Assembly (NCBI GenBank): GCA_037447655.1
Contig: JBBHKE010001289.1
Location: 383,188 to 447,187 of the forward strand
Reading direction: 5' to 3'
DNA length: 64,000 nt
Source of the DNA: Zygnema cylindricum
Taxonomy: Eukaryota > Streptophyta > Zygnematophyceae > Zygnematales > Zygnemataceae
Shown: in pieces, positions 1 through 12,655 of the stretch
Numbering within the stretch: the stretch's first letter is position 1
Layout: each line of letters begins with the position of its first letter
Translations under genes and position numbers: made by a program
Notes under the pieces: generated by a model
Told to the model about the DNA's origin: nothing
Databases searched by the model: none
What the model saw: only the letters and a program-made list of their open reading frames with translations

Positions 1-449
1 GGTACTTGTTTCTTGTCCGTACCTTAATCCGTACTTTTACATAACCGAACCTTTATATCATTTAAATAGTTTTCGTTAAATGAATTTGTCAGCGTAAAAA
101 TGTTTATCTAATTATCAAACACCATATAATTTAACACTAGTCATAGACTAAATGGATAGAGCTACTGGCTAACGGCGGCTCTAACAGCCGGTAGATACCA
201 GGATCAAATCCTCTGTCCGACAGCATTACTTTTTGTAAATCAACTAATTTACTACCATAAATCAACTAATCTACTACCCGTAAATCTCAGGATAGCATAG
301 GCAGCCATGGCTCTAGCTTCCTCTCCGACTTTCACTGACTGCAACAAGTGTGAGAGTTGGAGATAGAAGTTAGAGGCTGATTGCCTTGGCTTCTTTTCTG
401 CATTTTATTTTAGACCTAGAAAATACTAAAAGAACCATCAATTTCTACA
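1..449 (-). repeat. Truncated copia-family LTR (window edge)
   Basis: Read on the minus strand, this begins TGTAGAAATTG at 449 and runs leftward with the same order of blocks as the intact LTRs at 57120 and 62520: the TTTTCTAGGTCT block, the AGCCATGGCT block and the hairpin with AGGATCAAATCCT. The window starts inside it, so the LTR 3' end and any internal region are unseen. The sequence next to its start (450 onward) is not a polypurine tract. It is therefore a solo LTR or a 5' LTR rather than a 3' LTR. Confidence 0.8.
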
Positions 450-884
450 CCATTATCAACGACGTATAAAATAACATGTTTGTGTAATGAAGCTAAAAAC
501 ATAATAATTGTCCCCCGTTCCAACATCATGTTTCCCATAGGTGAATGACAAACATAAGGAAACACATTGAGCATTACAAACCATCGCCCTAACACAGACT
601 AATAGATTGCAAAATCAAAATCATGTTTTATAAAATGGTTATATTATACATCGTTTTGGCATACATGCTTTACTATAAAGTAAAAACAAAATGTGAAAAC
701 GATGACATTATAGTAATAGACACACTACGCGACATATTACCCCTTTAATATTGTATAAGAAATCCTTACTCTTAAATCCTTTTACATTTTAAAAACAGGT
801 AAAACAAGCGAAAGGCAACTAAAACTACAAAACTATGTCACTCATACGTTCCACGATTTACTAAAAAAACATACATAAAGTATG
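450..884. other. AT-rich stretch without recognised features
   Basis: This interval lies between the truncated LTR and the decayed pogo-like transposase. I see no convincing reading frame or terminal repeat. It may include the 3' end of the pogo-like element. Confidence 0.4.
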
Positions 885-2010
885 CTTAGGCATTAGCAAT
901 GGCTTTATATTTGTCAATTTCCGTGAATTGTTCGTCCGTAACCTTGTCTTCTTAAGTACCGGCGTCTTGAAAATTTATGAGAGATTCCCGTGCCCTTGCC
1001 AAAGGAGGTGGCACTTCCTCGCCATCGAAATGGTTTCGGTTTTTGTCAATGATATATTACATCTGATTTGTAAGCATTCCCTCTTCCCATCTCCCACTTT
1101 TCAATGACAACCCACATCGTATCATAGCTTTCCTCGTGTATCCCATTTTATCTGTGTCTTTTGTGGAGTTAAATTTTAGGATCGAGTCCTTAGCCAATTC
1201 CACAAAAAACCTTTTCTTCGACCCTATTAGCTTTCTAGACCAACCTCGATTAGAGGGTTATGACCACTGTTCATTCAGAACCCCCGACATCTCCCACGTT
1301 TCCCACTTCCTATTCCATACCTCTTTTATTTTTTATATTACGAAGGAATCCGCCGGTTGCACCAAGTGAGTAGCACACGATGGAAAAAAAATGAAAAAAT
1401 CGTAATTTTGGCAAAAAAAACGTGGTTTAGCTCCTCAAACATATTATGCCCTCCGCAATTACACAGGAACACTATTTTTTCTCAACGATAGAGATCGGCT
1501 TGGTACGACTTCAGGTCCTCAAACCATTGGGGGAAGACTCTCTTGTTGTTCTATCTTTTCGCAACGGTGCAATAGCACACACCTGTTTAAGGTTATATGG
1601 AAAAAGAAAAGGGTATTAAAATAAAAAATATGATGTAGGGAAACAAGGAGATGGGGGTTGAAAATGAAGGCGATCATCAAAGGCGGCATCGAAAATCCGG
1701 AGCGTCAGATCGGCAAATCAAAAGATCAAAAAGGATCCTTCGAGAGCAGATCCATCAAACTCCGTTTCCAGTCGAATCGGGTAACTTCTATTATGGTTTC
1801 TGAAATAAGTATGGGTGCTTCAATCCGTGCATTCACCTCTCAGGTGAGACCCACCATCAAAGTCAAGAATCACCTCCACCCTCAAAGTCGGCGTACTTCA
1901 CGATTTCATCGCCACGGAAGCCTAATGTCTTCCCATTGTCCATATTCAATATCAAGTGGGTCTCATCCATATTCTCCAGTAAATCTTTGTCAAACTCATG
2001 TAGTCCACAC
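885..2010 (-). pseudogene. Decayed pogo/Tigger-like DDE transposase
   Basis: The minus strand carries, in order but in shifting frames, pieces that resemble pogo-like DDE transposases of the Tc1/mariner superfamily. NMDNGKTLGFRGD and VKYAD lie near 1900-1960, where the first catalytic Asp is expected. RNHNRSYPIR follows near 1775, and VFLCNCGGHN near 1455 occupies the place of the usual DN.SGHN block. TRKAMIRCGLSL is near 1120, and NHFDGEEVP near 1020. Stops and frameshifts separate the blocks, so it cannot encode a working enzyme. The N-terminal DNA-binding part should lie to the right of 2010 but is too eroded to delimit. Family assignment rests on remembered motif similarity. Confidence 0.6.
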
Positions 2011-4653
2011 AATGAAGACAGTGACAATGAAATAAAATTTAGTAAGAAAAAACAAGTACATTAGGTATGATAAAAACAACAAATTTGACACAAAAAAAAA
2101 CATTACAATAACATAGATGGCAATAAAGTACAATAAAGCGCGCCTTACTGCAACATTGCAAAATTTGTGCAAAATTTTATCGCGAGCATTTTTCAACTCT
2201 TTTAGTTCGGGAGTTTTACGAGCATTTCGGAGGACGTTGTATAATCGACAGTCCCATGGATGGTAATGTCAAAGCAATTCCGACACATCAATGAAATAGC
2301 CATTACCTTCTCGAACGATCCACATAAATTGTTGGTCGTCGGATTAGAAATGTCGGATGTACGTAAATTTTGACCCTGTATCTTCTCCCGCTATGAAAAC
2401 CGAAGTAGGATGAGCCGGGTCGCTGAGAGGAATATCCAACATTTCCGGGTAAGGGCTTTTCTATGTATCAATGGGGTAGGGTTCGCCTTACCGCTAATGC
2501 TCATGCAATTCATGTTCGGGAATGTAATGAGAGGCGCTTGGCCGAAAACTATCAATTTATTCCTCCCCAACCAGATGATGACGCAAACTGTACTTCTCCT
2601 TCTTTCTATTTATTTGTACCGTTGAAAATTAAGCGGTACGGTTCTAAGTTTTACAGGAAAACAATAAAAAAAAACCATTACTTTGGCACATACAGACTTA
2701 CCCTAAGAAACCCAAATTGTTAAATATGTAGGTTGCATCATCGCTCTAGTACGGCAATTCTATCGGTAGTGATACACACCTAATTGAATCTAACATTTGT
2801 ACTTTTTGCGGGTGTTTTAAGTGACTGTAAAAGTTTGGTGTTATCGAAAAAAAATACTTTACGCAGTTCTTCAGAACCTTCCGTGCTAGTTTGGTTACGC
2901 TACTAGCAGTACGGTGCAGTGTCCATAAAACCACTTCAAACTGTTGAGGTGTATCGTGGAATCATGAGCTTGATTGTTCGAAGCTTTAATTAACCGGGAG
3001 ATATGTATCGAGTTCGCTGTGGAGTTTTCAGTTTTGAATCACGTTTGCATTTTTTTTTGTCGAGTACGTATAATATGCTTTTCGTTGATGTTTATATACC
3101 AATGTTGTTCAAATCGTGCAACTTATATATTTTTTCCTATTTCTACTTATAATTTGTGACTTTCGAAAAAATCGCGAAAAAACGAGGAGTACTTTGTCGC
3201 GTAAACCGAACGAAAATTTTATGCAAAATGTATGGTATTTTACGGTAAATGTTCGTTTTTTTACAAAATATTTAAGGACTTTGACGAAAAGATACGTTAC
3301 ACCTATTAGTACTTTATGTCCGTTAAACTGAACAAAATTTCACTAGAAATGTATGGAATTTTATCAAAAATGTACGGACATTTACGAAAAAAGATATTGC
3401 ACTATTTGCGCGCGATAAGTTTAAAATTTGTACAAACGTCTTTTTCAATTTTTTTCCAAAAAAGCGGCAATGAAAACAATTTTTTAAGGAAGCCACAATT
3501 ACTAACGCCACGGAAGTATACAGTGAAACTGTCGTCGTATGCTTTTTGAGAGATAAAGAACGAAGGCCATGGCTAACATCAGACAAAAAAACCTGCGTTA
3601 GCCAAGATTTGATCATGATCCTACATGTTACCATAGTACCCTATCAAACAATTGTTTGTAACTAGATGATGTAGAAGTTCTAATACACACATGGAGTGTG
3701 ATAACTATTTTAATATAAACAATTATTTAACGCTCATTTAACGGAAAACTTACAAACTGCCGAACATGTAAAATTTTTTTTTTTTAAATGTTCGTAATAG
3801 TATGGATACAAATTCATTAACGATTTTAACTATTTTTTCAAATCGTTCTATGCGTTACTTACGTATAATTCAGCGTTTCAATCATGCATAAAATGAGGTT
3901 TGAACAACTATGTTATGGACTTAGTATAGTATTGTAGCACAAAGAGTTTTTTGTACTATCGGTAGTCTGTTGGATGTGTTTGATTCGTTCTCATTTTGAG
4001 TGTGCACTTTTATGATTTTTGTCAGGTTGTATAATATTTGGCGTGTTAAGTGTTGTAGCTAGAGTGAGAGAGTAATAAGAGTAAATGTTGTGATATTTCG
4101 TGTGAAAACCTTTCGATGGAATATTTGTATATTACTTACTTCTGTCGAACCTCTTAATGCTATAGTGGTGGTATCCTTATGTTCCTACTTGCTTAGGGGA
4201 TTATTTTTTGGCTATCTTCAGTTGAATATCCATCCTTTCATTCAATATGGATGAAGGTTTATTTTAACACATTTTTCCTATATAGCTAATATATTACCAT
4301 TTGAATATCCTCCCGGAGCGGGCAACGTTGTTATTGAAGATAAACTCATATGTTGTTAAAATAACAATGGAAAGGTTACAAATCCGACCCAACTACATTA
4401 CAGTAGCTGTAAACCTTATTTTTGCTCAAACATCCTTCTTTTCGCTCAAACATTGTTTATTTCAAACCGCTAGTTCTTTTCTATATGCTCCATTGAGCTA
4501 AAATTGTGGCTAGTATAGCCTTATGTGCACTAGAAGAAAGAAATATAATTGGTCCGTATTCTTCGTCGGCTGGTCCTCCAATCGACCAATCATAACTCAC
4601 CTTCTCTCAAAGAACCATTAGGAGGTGCTTTGGGAGGTTAACCACTATGCAAC
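2011..4653. other. Intergenic sequence, no gene recognised
   Basis: This is AT-rich sequence with only short, unconvincing reading frames. The right side of the pogo-like element may extend into its left part. Around 3160-3420 there are repeated TTACGAAAA/TGTACG motifs like those in the hAT-derived repeats elsewhere in the window, but I found no element ends. Confidence 0.4.
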
Positions 4654-6997
4654 TACACCGTGTATCGCTATTAGTGTCTATTTTTTTTTGGCAACTTAAA
4701 ATATATTTTCATATATGTCCTGTACGCATAATACGCACAAAATGATCACGGGTATACTACGCACGATACGCATTTAACAATAATAAATGTAATAAAATGC
4801 ATACCAGACTACGTACCCGTACTTTTTCGTACATTTGCTTAGTCTTCGTACATTTCAGTACATTTAGGGTTATTAAGGGGGGTTTAAGGAATTTTAGGGT
4901 ACACCTCGTGCATTCTCATATATTTATGTTAAACAACCAGCTTTTATTCGTACATTTACGTACAGTGTCCGTATTTTTACGTACTTTTGACGGTTGTTAT
5001 TTTGAGTTTTTTAGGGTACATTTTCGTACTTTTCCGTATATTTGAGGTATACAGACTTCCATCTTTTGTACATCTACGTACAACGTCCGCATATTTCAGT
5101 ACTTTTAAGGTTATTGTAGGGGGGATTTTAGAGTGTTAGGGTACATCCCGTGCATTTCGTACATTCCAGTAAATTACAATCATAGATGTCTCATTCGTAC
5201 AGATTTTGACATTTTTACGAAATTTCATTTTTTTTTTGATTTTGAATCTTTCGTTAAATGCGTATACTTTTCGTACGGTTTAAACGTACGGATAAACCGT
5301 ACATTTACAATATACGGAAATTTAAAAAAAGAGACCATTCATTTGCGCGCGCGAAGTTTGAAAAAAAATTGTACGTTACGGTTATAATATACGAAAATTT
5401 CGCGCGCAGTTTGAAAGAAATTTGTACGTTACGGTTATAATGTACGCAAATTTCACAGTGTTTTGAAAGAAATTTGTAAAGTTCATCCAAGCAGACATTG
5501 AATCCGCCATTGAAAGCTTCATTGAAGTCGTACTTCAAGCAAGCTTCCACAAACTTTTTCAGAAGCAACCATGCCTAGGCCTCGAGGATCAGAGTGGGAC
5601 CATGTTAAGGCTCCGAAGGGTGGGCAGCTTGGGGACAACAAATTGTGCATTTGTATTTACCGTAACTTTGAGTATAATGGACAAGCCACTCGGATAAGAA
5701 ACCACCTTCTTGGAAATGGTGAAGAGTGGAGGCATTAGGACCTGCAATTTATGTCCGAATAAGGTAAAGGCAGAGCTACGTGCTGTGGAAACAGACAAGG
5801 CTTCTCAAGGTTCTAAAAAACGTATTATATCCGTTTTAGATCAACTTACTGGAAATGGAAGTCTTACAGGGTCTTTGGATAAGGTACAAGAAGAACAGAT
5901 GAAAATAAGAAGTTGTTTTAATAAGTATAATCACAAAGAGGTAGATGCAGCATGGGCTAAAACTTTTTTTCCCAGTGGCTTGCCATTCACTCTATTGGAT
6001 GACCCCTATTTCAACGCAGCAGTGAAGCAGACTTGGGAGATAAGGGAGTCTTATAAGTTACCGCACCGAAATGCCATGAGAACGAGACTTTTGGCTGAGA
6101 CTAAGGCGACGATCACTAATGATTTGGAGAGTTACATGGAGACATTGAAATTCACCGGAGCCTCTGTCACATCAGACGGTTGGACAGCTATTGACCAAAC
6201 AGCTCTTCTTAACATTTTAATTGTCACCCCAGAAGGTGACATGTTTCTCATGGCCGAAGATACTAGTCGGCACTAAAAGGATATCGAATACGTTTGTGGA
6301 GTGTTGGAGAAGGGAGTTCTTGCAGTGGGAGTGGAGCATGTAGTGCATATTGTTACAGGTTCAGCTCCTGTGAACAAGGCAGCTGCTTGGTTGCTCATGA
6401 GGAAGAACTCAACCCTCACGTGGACGCCATGCTCTGCCCACATCTTAGACTTGATGTTGGAGGATTGGGGCAAGCTTGCTTTTATTTCAACACCTGTCCG
6501 AGAGGCGAACGAGGTGTTAAAATTTGTCACAAACCATAACATGAGTGCAGCCATCTTCAACAACATCTCTACACTTAGTCCTTTGAAACATGGAGAGACT
6601 CGGTTTGCTACAAATTTTATCATGCCCCAGAGGTTTTTAGAGGTGAAGGACAGCCTCGAGCGCTTAATGTTTGATGATGGCTATAAGCAGTGGATTGGCA
6701 AGGCTGCTTACAAGTACGATGGGGCCAAACTCAAGGGCCACATTTTGAGCTCAGAGTTTTGGATGAGAGTGGGGGAGGCAGTGACATTTTCAGATCTTGT
6801 GGTACGACTGATGCGAGAGTGTGACAAAGGGGCACCAAATGTCGGGAAGGTTTATCATGGGTTCTACATGATCGGTTAATTCTTGCATTATATATCCAAC
6901 AATGGAAAAGTGGGAAATTACGAAGGAATGCAGATTTTGTAGGAGTTGAAGAAATCTTGGTTGGCCAGATGGGAGATGGCATATAGCCCCATGTATG

Positions 6998-8035
6998 TGC
7001 AATTCTGTGTCCTCCATTGGACTACAGAATACAGGAAGCCTCTATATAGTTATTAGCTAACCCAATTTCAATGGCAAACAATGCTACCCAAGCAGACAAG
7101 CAGACAATCGGACTGCACTTTTCTGCAGCCTAGACTCTCTTGAGTCCGTAGGACAAAGAATCTCTGAAAACGCCCAACCAGGCGATATGTTATGAGGCAG
7201 TAAAAATGCCAATTTGTACAAACTCTCAAAGAGAGAGGTGACTGCCTACCAAAATTTTCTAAGTCATGATTCCCTCAAATAACTCCTACCTACTGAAGTA
7301 CGGACCAATCAAAATATTGTACCGTACCAAAAAATACTACTGCTGGTGTACCTTTTGTATGGCCTATGTACGACAAGGCTATTAAGCGGACGTGTGTCCA
7401 CTTTTCATTCATCCGTACGTTCCTCGAAATTCCCGCGACCGAATGTTATCTCTCCACGTGGCGTCAGGTCATGCCACGTCACTAAACACCAAAGTGACCA
7501 TTACGGGATCCCGGCGTAATGTGCGCCGTCGGATATGAACCATAACGCAATCTCAGCCGTCATAAATACTTGTGTGATATTCGTTTTGCTGTCAAAACAA
7601 AATGCGTGGTATCCGTTTCAAAATAGTATTGTACTTCGTACTTTTACAAATCTGTATCTATGCATGACGTATACAATTTCAGTTAAATGAATTCGTTCAC
7701 TCCTAAATAAATATATATTTATCATACCCTATAAATTTTAGCATGGGTCGTAGTGTAATAGGATAAAGCTGACAGCTACTGGCTAACCTGACGGACGGCA
7801 GGTACCGGGATCAAGTCATGGGTCCGTCAGGTATCTTTTTAGTAACCTACTAAAATATAACTGCCTGTTAAACTAAGGCAGCCATGGTTCAACCACCCTC
7901 TCTATCCTTCAGTGACTACAACAATGTTGGGGGCTAGAGAAAGGAGGTGGAGGCAGGTTGTCCGTACTTTCCTTTTCCTTTTATACCAACAAATTTATAC
8001 CTAGAAAATACTCTAGAAATCTATTAATTTCAACA
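6998..8035 (-). repeat. 3' LTR of the minus-strand copia
   Basis: The LTR is 1038 bp, read from TGTTGAAATT at 8035 to ..TTGCA at 6998. The polypurine tract AAAATAAGGGTAG abuts it at 8036-8048 on the minus strand. It contains a CCACGTGG G-box near 7452 and the conserved hairpin (TGACGGAC/GTCCGTCA) near 7787-7828. Confidence 0.93.
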
Positions 8036-8128
8036 CTACCCTTATTTTCTATTCTAATTTTAACTTCAGTTTTAGTCCACACTTTTCTTTGCAATATTTC
8101 AATTTAGGAGAGGGCACTGGTTTTTTCA

Positions 8129-8863
8129 TCATATCAACCACATTTCCTCATCAGATTTATATACAAGATTCACAATCTTATTCTCAACTTTTTCCCTCAC
8201 AAAACTCAATCTTATGTCCATATGCTTAGCTTTGAAATGATGTTTTGGATTAGCTGCAATTGCAATGGCAGTATGATTGTCACAAAACACTTCATGCACT
8301 CCCTCCTTCATATACCTGAGTTCTTGCAACAAGGACTTGACCCACATCAATTCTTTCACAACAGAACAAGAGGCCATGTACACTGCATCCATAGTAGAGT
8401 GAGCCACCACCTTTTGTTGCTTACTGCTCCCAGAGCAAACACCTTCCCCCACATACAACACATACCCAGAAGTGCATCTTCTCATAGGTGCGTCCCCATA
8501 ACTGGCATCACTCCAAGAAGTGATGTCAGTGTGCTCACCTCCTAAATGCAACCATAACTCTCTAGTTCCCACCAGATATCTCATGACTCTCTTGGCTGCC
8601 TCCCAGTCTCTCTTCCTAAGATCATTAAAACTCCTACTGAGTACTCCAACTGCTACCGATATGTCCGGCCTGGTATAGTTCATAAAATAGATCAAGCTTC
8701 CTACGACTTGTCTATAAGAGATAGACTTCATAAACTCTCTCTCCTCTGGAATCATCTGATCGTCTAAGATCATCACTCCTTCTACACTCCCATCACTTCC
8801 ATTTTTCAAGTCCATGGGAGTGGTACAACTGTTAGTTTTTTCCATTTGGAATTTCTCAAACAT
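8129..8863 (-). pseudogene. Copia RNase H region, decayed
   Basis: The frame covers the end of reverse transcriptase (CTTPMDL) and the RNase H domain. It has YRQVVGSLIYFMNYTRPD, WSDASYGDAPMRRCTSGYV and FCDNHTAIAIAANPKHHFK. The active-site segment reads STMDAVY where the intact element has STMEAEY, so one carboxylate position is lost. The frame stops before the normal C-terminus. It is separated from the upstream RT frame by an in-frame stop at about 8864. Confidence 0.9.
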
Positions 8864-8864
8864 A

Positions 8865-9750
8865 TTACCTATTGCTTCTTTCTAGGTAAGTCTGATAATC
8901 TTTCCCCCTATCTCTCTCCATTTGGATCCCCAAAATGTATCTAGCCTCACCTAAATCCTTCATATCAAATCTCCTTCTAAGATTTTTCTTTAGCCTATTA
9001 ATCTTTTCCAAAGATTTACTTAACACAAGCAGATCATCCACATAAATTGCATTAAAAATGACACCATTCTCATCTTCAAACATATAGATAGAATGGACAG
9101 AGTTGATCCGAATATATCCCAGACAAGTGAGAAACTCATCTAGTTTCTTGTTCGTCTGTCGGGGAGCATGGTTAAGCCCATACAAGGACTTTATGAGCCT
9201 GCAGACTTTGCTTTCTTCCCCATTCTCCACGAATCTCTTTGGGTGCCACATGAAGATTTCTTCCTCTAACTCACTAATGAGAAAAGCGGTCTTAATATCC
9301 ATCTAATGGATTTTCATGTCTTCCGCTGCTGATAGACTAAGGAGAATCCTTACTGATGGGAATCGAATAACTGGAGCAAAATTTTCCTCATAAACAATCC
9401 ACTCTTTTTGGGTGAACCCCTTTGCTACCAAACGAGCCTTATATCTCTCAATAGTATTATCTGGGTTTAATTTTAGTTTAAACACCCATTTACAGCCGAT
9501 AGGTTTTCTGTTAGGAGGACAGTTTGCTAGTTCTCAAGTATTTGCTTCCATGATAGAGGCCATCTCATCATTTATGGCTCTAATCCATCTCTCTTTCTCC
9601 GGACTGTTTACTATCTCCGAATATGACTGAGGCTCATCTGGGTGAGATAGCTTAGTTACCTTTTGAGCCGCATGATTTTCCTGAATCTTTTTGCTGCTCC
9701 TTCTCCCCCCCTCAAACTCCGAGGTTGTGATGGAGGGAAGTCTTGGATTT
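8865..9750 (-). pseudogene. Copia reverse transcriptase, decayed
   Basis: Two frames together give most of the RT. The region 9303-9485 has NPDNTIERYKARLVAKGFTQ. The region 8865-9302 has MDIKTAFL, SLYGLNHAPRQ and AIYVDDLLVLSKS, which includes the YVDD catalytic box. A stop separates the two, directly before MDIKTAF. The residues are close to those of the intact pol at 59534-62506, so the copies share a recent ancestor. Confidence 0.9.
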
Positions 9751-9755
9751 CTCCT

Positions 9756-11067
9756 TTATGTCTCATCGGCTCCCTTATCCATGGAATTTGGTTTCGGTCC
9801 CACCTCTTCTGTCTCCTCGAAGTCCATAGGAATATGTGACGTTTCCGGTGGATTGCATGTGTCTTGGATCTCCTGTGAATCTGCAATCCTTGTTTCACTC
9901 ATGTCCCTTTCTGGAAGGATGGAGTCCTCCTCATTTTCAGACTCAATTCTTATTCTTATCTTTTTGGTATATTTAAAAGGGTCAAATGATTTCCCTTCAT
10001 CCATGACAACTAGGTGTTTGACCAGAATGATATCTCTCTTTGCTAAGTCATAGACTCTATATCCCTTGACATCCTCATCATATCCTACAAAGTATCCGGG
10101 TTTTCCCTTAGCATCTAGTTTCCAGTTTTTCTTATCCGTGTCAAGACTATAAACTTGGCTACCAAATACTTTAAGGTGAGAGATATCAGGTTTCCTTCCC
10201 ACCCATCTCTCATAAGGTGTCATTCCTTTTATAGCTGAGGTAAGGACTCTATTCTTAATGTAGTTGGCATAGTTCATGGCTTCTGCCCAAAATCTCTTTC
10301 CTATTTTCTTGTCGGCCAACATGCTACATGCACTATCTCTTAGTGGTCGGTTCAACCTCTCAACTACCCCATTTTGTTCCTGGTTATATGGTACGGTTTT
10401 CTGGTGTTGAACTCCCTCATCTCTCAAGTATTCCTCAAACTGGTCAGAGGTATATTCCCCCTTATTATCACTCGTTATCCTCTTAATGGGGATTTCATGC
10501 AACTTCTCACTCCAAGCTTTATATTCTTAGAAGTAAGTTGATGTTTCAGACTTTGTTTTAGGAAGTAGACTCTAGAGTATCTAGACCAGTCATCGGTTAT
10601 TTTCAACATAAACCTCTTTCCTCCAACCAAAGGCACTTTTGCAAGTCCCCAGATATCTGTGTGGACTAGATCTAGTACCTTTTCTCCTCTATATGTGGCG
10701 GCTTTGGGAAAGGGAAGTTTGTGAGCCTTACCTTGAGCACAACCACTACAATCATTCATTATTTCATTATCCCCAAATTGAATGCCTTCTACTACCCCAA
10801 GCTTTTTCATTTCCCTCAACTTATCAAAATGCACATGCCCCAATAGTTTTTGCCAAGTCATCAACTTAGGAACACCAACATAGTATGCATTCTTCTTTTC
10901 ATTACTTAGGTTAAGCCTAAATATTCCTTGGCTACCCTTATCTGTCGTGAAGTAATCTTCATCCCCATACTTAGCTGTAAATACTCCATTTCTAGTGAAG
11001 GTATCAACACTTTTTCATCTAACATAGACGTAGAGACAAGATTTTTACTCAGCTGAGGAATGTAGAG
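9756..11067 (-). pseudogene. Copia integrase, decayed
   Basis: The segment 10475-10864 carries the GAG-pre-integrase zinc motif (WQKLLGHVHFDKL..CSGCAQGKAH) and the first core Asp (HTDIWG). The segment 9756-10502 carries the second Asp (ITSDNKGEYTSDQ) and the Glu (EQNGVVERLN), then the C-terminal copia block ending in GKPGYFVGYDEDVKGYRVYDL. The frame is split near 10500. The region joining protease to integrase is interrupted at 11068 by another LTR, with flanking duplication tagag. Confidence 0.9.
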
Positions 11068-11472
11068 TGAAATTCTATGGGCTCCATTGCCACACAGAAT
11101 GCGCAGGTCCAAAGGAAGCTAATCTAGATAGTGCCGACTCCAAGTTAATATAAACCCAAATGATTGACCCCTTGACAATCAGAACATCATTACAGCTTCA
11201 CCCCTGTAAAATAACACTTTCTGTGTGCTCAGTTCCACCACAGAATGCAAAGTTAGAATATAAGATTTGGACACATTCACCCACTTTGACTTTCCATAAG
11301 AAATAAAGCCACCCAGGCAGGCAAAGACTCTGACCGACTACACTCCTGTGTAGCCTGGACTCCCCTGAGTCCGCAGCAACAAGAATCACTGAATTTGGTC
11401 AACTGAATTGATAGTTATGGCTGGCCAAAGTTTGCCATTTATACAAGGTGCTCTGTGGGAGAGTCAGCTACC

Positions 11473-12655
11473 TACCCGAAATATTCTAAGTCCTAAACCC
11501 CTCTCTAAACCCTCTAGTACTGAGGTACGGACCAATCACATTACTGTATAGTACATAAAGGTACAAATGCCGGCGTACCTTTTGTACGGACATCATACGA
11601 CATGGCAAAAAGTCAACAAATGTCCTATCCGGATTCGCTCTTATATTCTCCGGAATTCCTGCCTCCAAATCTTATCTCTCCACGTGGCGCCAGGTCAGGT
11701 TAGCGACGACTTCGTGCCGTCGCGAACAACACAATCTGTAAGTATATTTCGAACGCATATAATGCGTTAAAACCTCATGCGTTATTTTTACGTACGACCT
11801 GTCATTTTAAAGACAAACTCGTATGTTCTCTCATCCTTTTGTGTAGCCGCCTCTTTTTCGTTTTTTTTTGTCACGTGTGGCTAATTTACATGGAGGGCAG
11901 TAGCCAGTCGTATAGGCGATAGCGTAGTGTCTTGCCGTATCGTCGTCGCTACCCTCCATTACCTCGCCGTAGTCTACGACTTCGGCCGACAGTACAAAGG
12001 GAAGAGGTACGAAGGGATGGAGTGGGAAGAGAAAGCCCCACGAGGGAAAGGCAAACACCGAAGGGGGTAGAGAGGGAAAGAGATGTCCCGGAAACCTTGA
12101 TAGGAGAAAGGGGTACCGCGGAGGAATTAGCTGTTAGATTTTCCTAGAAATCCGGGATTCGGCATGTCCCACACTTGGGAAAATTGAGCCGGCCAGGGTT
12201 CGAACCTGGGACCTTTCATTCAGATGCGAACGCACTACCACTGTGCCACCAGCTCGATGTTGAGACTGGCGGGTTCGTACCCATTTATCACGGGCGGCTC
12301 GTGTATGGATATTTCCATATTCTACCCCGTATTGGACTGGCTTCACGTGCCAATCCAACACCCCCCCTCACGCGAAAGCCGGTCAAACCATCCGCAATCC
12401 CGTTGGCTCTGATACCTACCAGAAATATTCTAAGTCCTAAACCCCTCTCTAAACCCTCTAGTTCTGAGGTACGGACCAATCAAATTACTGTATAGTACAT
12501 AAAGGTACAGGTGCCGGTGTACCGTTTGTACGGCCATCGTACGACATGGCTAAAAACTTAACACATGTCCTATCCGGATTCGCTCTTATAATCCCCAGAA
12601 TTCCTGCTTCTAAATCTTATCCCTCCACGTGGCGCTAAGTCATGCCACGTCACAA
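11473..12655 (-). mobile_element. TRIM-like segment flanked by 235-bp direct repeats
   Basis: Direct repeats of about 230-240 bp (11473-11700 and 12417-12655) flank a unique segment. On the minus strand the right repeat runs straight into GGTATCAGAGCCA (12404-12416), the usual plant initiator-Met primer site. A G-rich tract (12361-12371) and a new TGTTGGATTGG LTR-type start at 12360 follow. Only 56 bp lie between the two LTR-like junctions, with no room for coding sequence, as in TRIM elements. The 5' LTR would lack its own beginning, so truncation or recombination must have occurred. Confidence 0.5.
12186..12255 (-). tRNA. tRNA-like sequence (probable pseudo-tRNA or SINE head)
   Basis: The 70 nt on the minus strand fold as a tRNA outline. 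The acceptor is GAGCTGG/CCGGCTC (7 bp, one G-U), the D arm is GCAC/GTGC, and the T arm is CCAGG-TTCGAAC-CCTGG. The anticodon stem pairs poorly (TTCGC against TGAAA), with loop ATCTGAA, which would place CTG as anticodon. The A box TGGCACAGTGG matches the Pol III consensus, and the B box GGTTCGAACCC has one mismatch. The weak anticodon stem and its place inside a TRIM-like repeat argue for a pseudo-tRNA or SINE-type promoter rather than a working tRNA-Gln. Confidence 0.6.

Noticed and set aside
12186-12255. Functional tRNA-Gln gene
   Set aside because: The anticodon stem pairs poorly and the sequence is inside a TRIM-like repeat, so it is listed as tRNA-like only.
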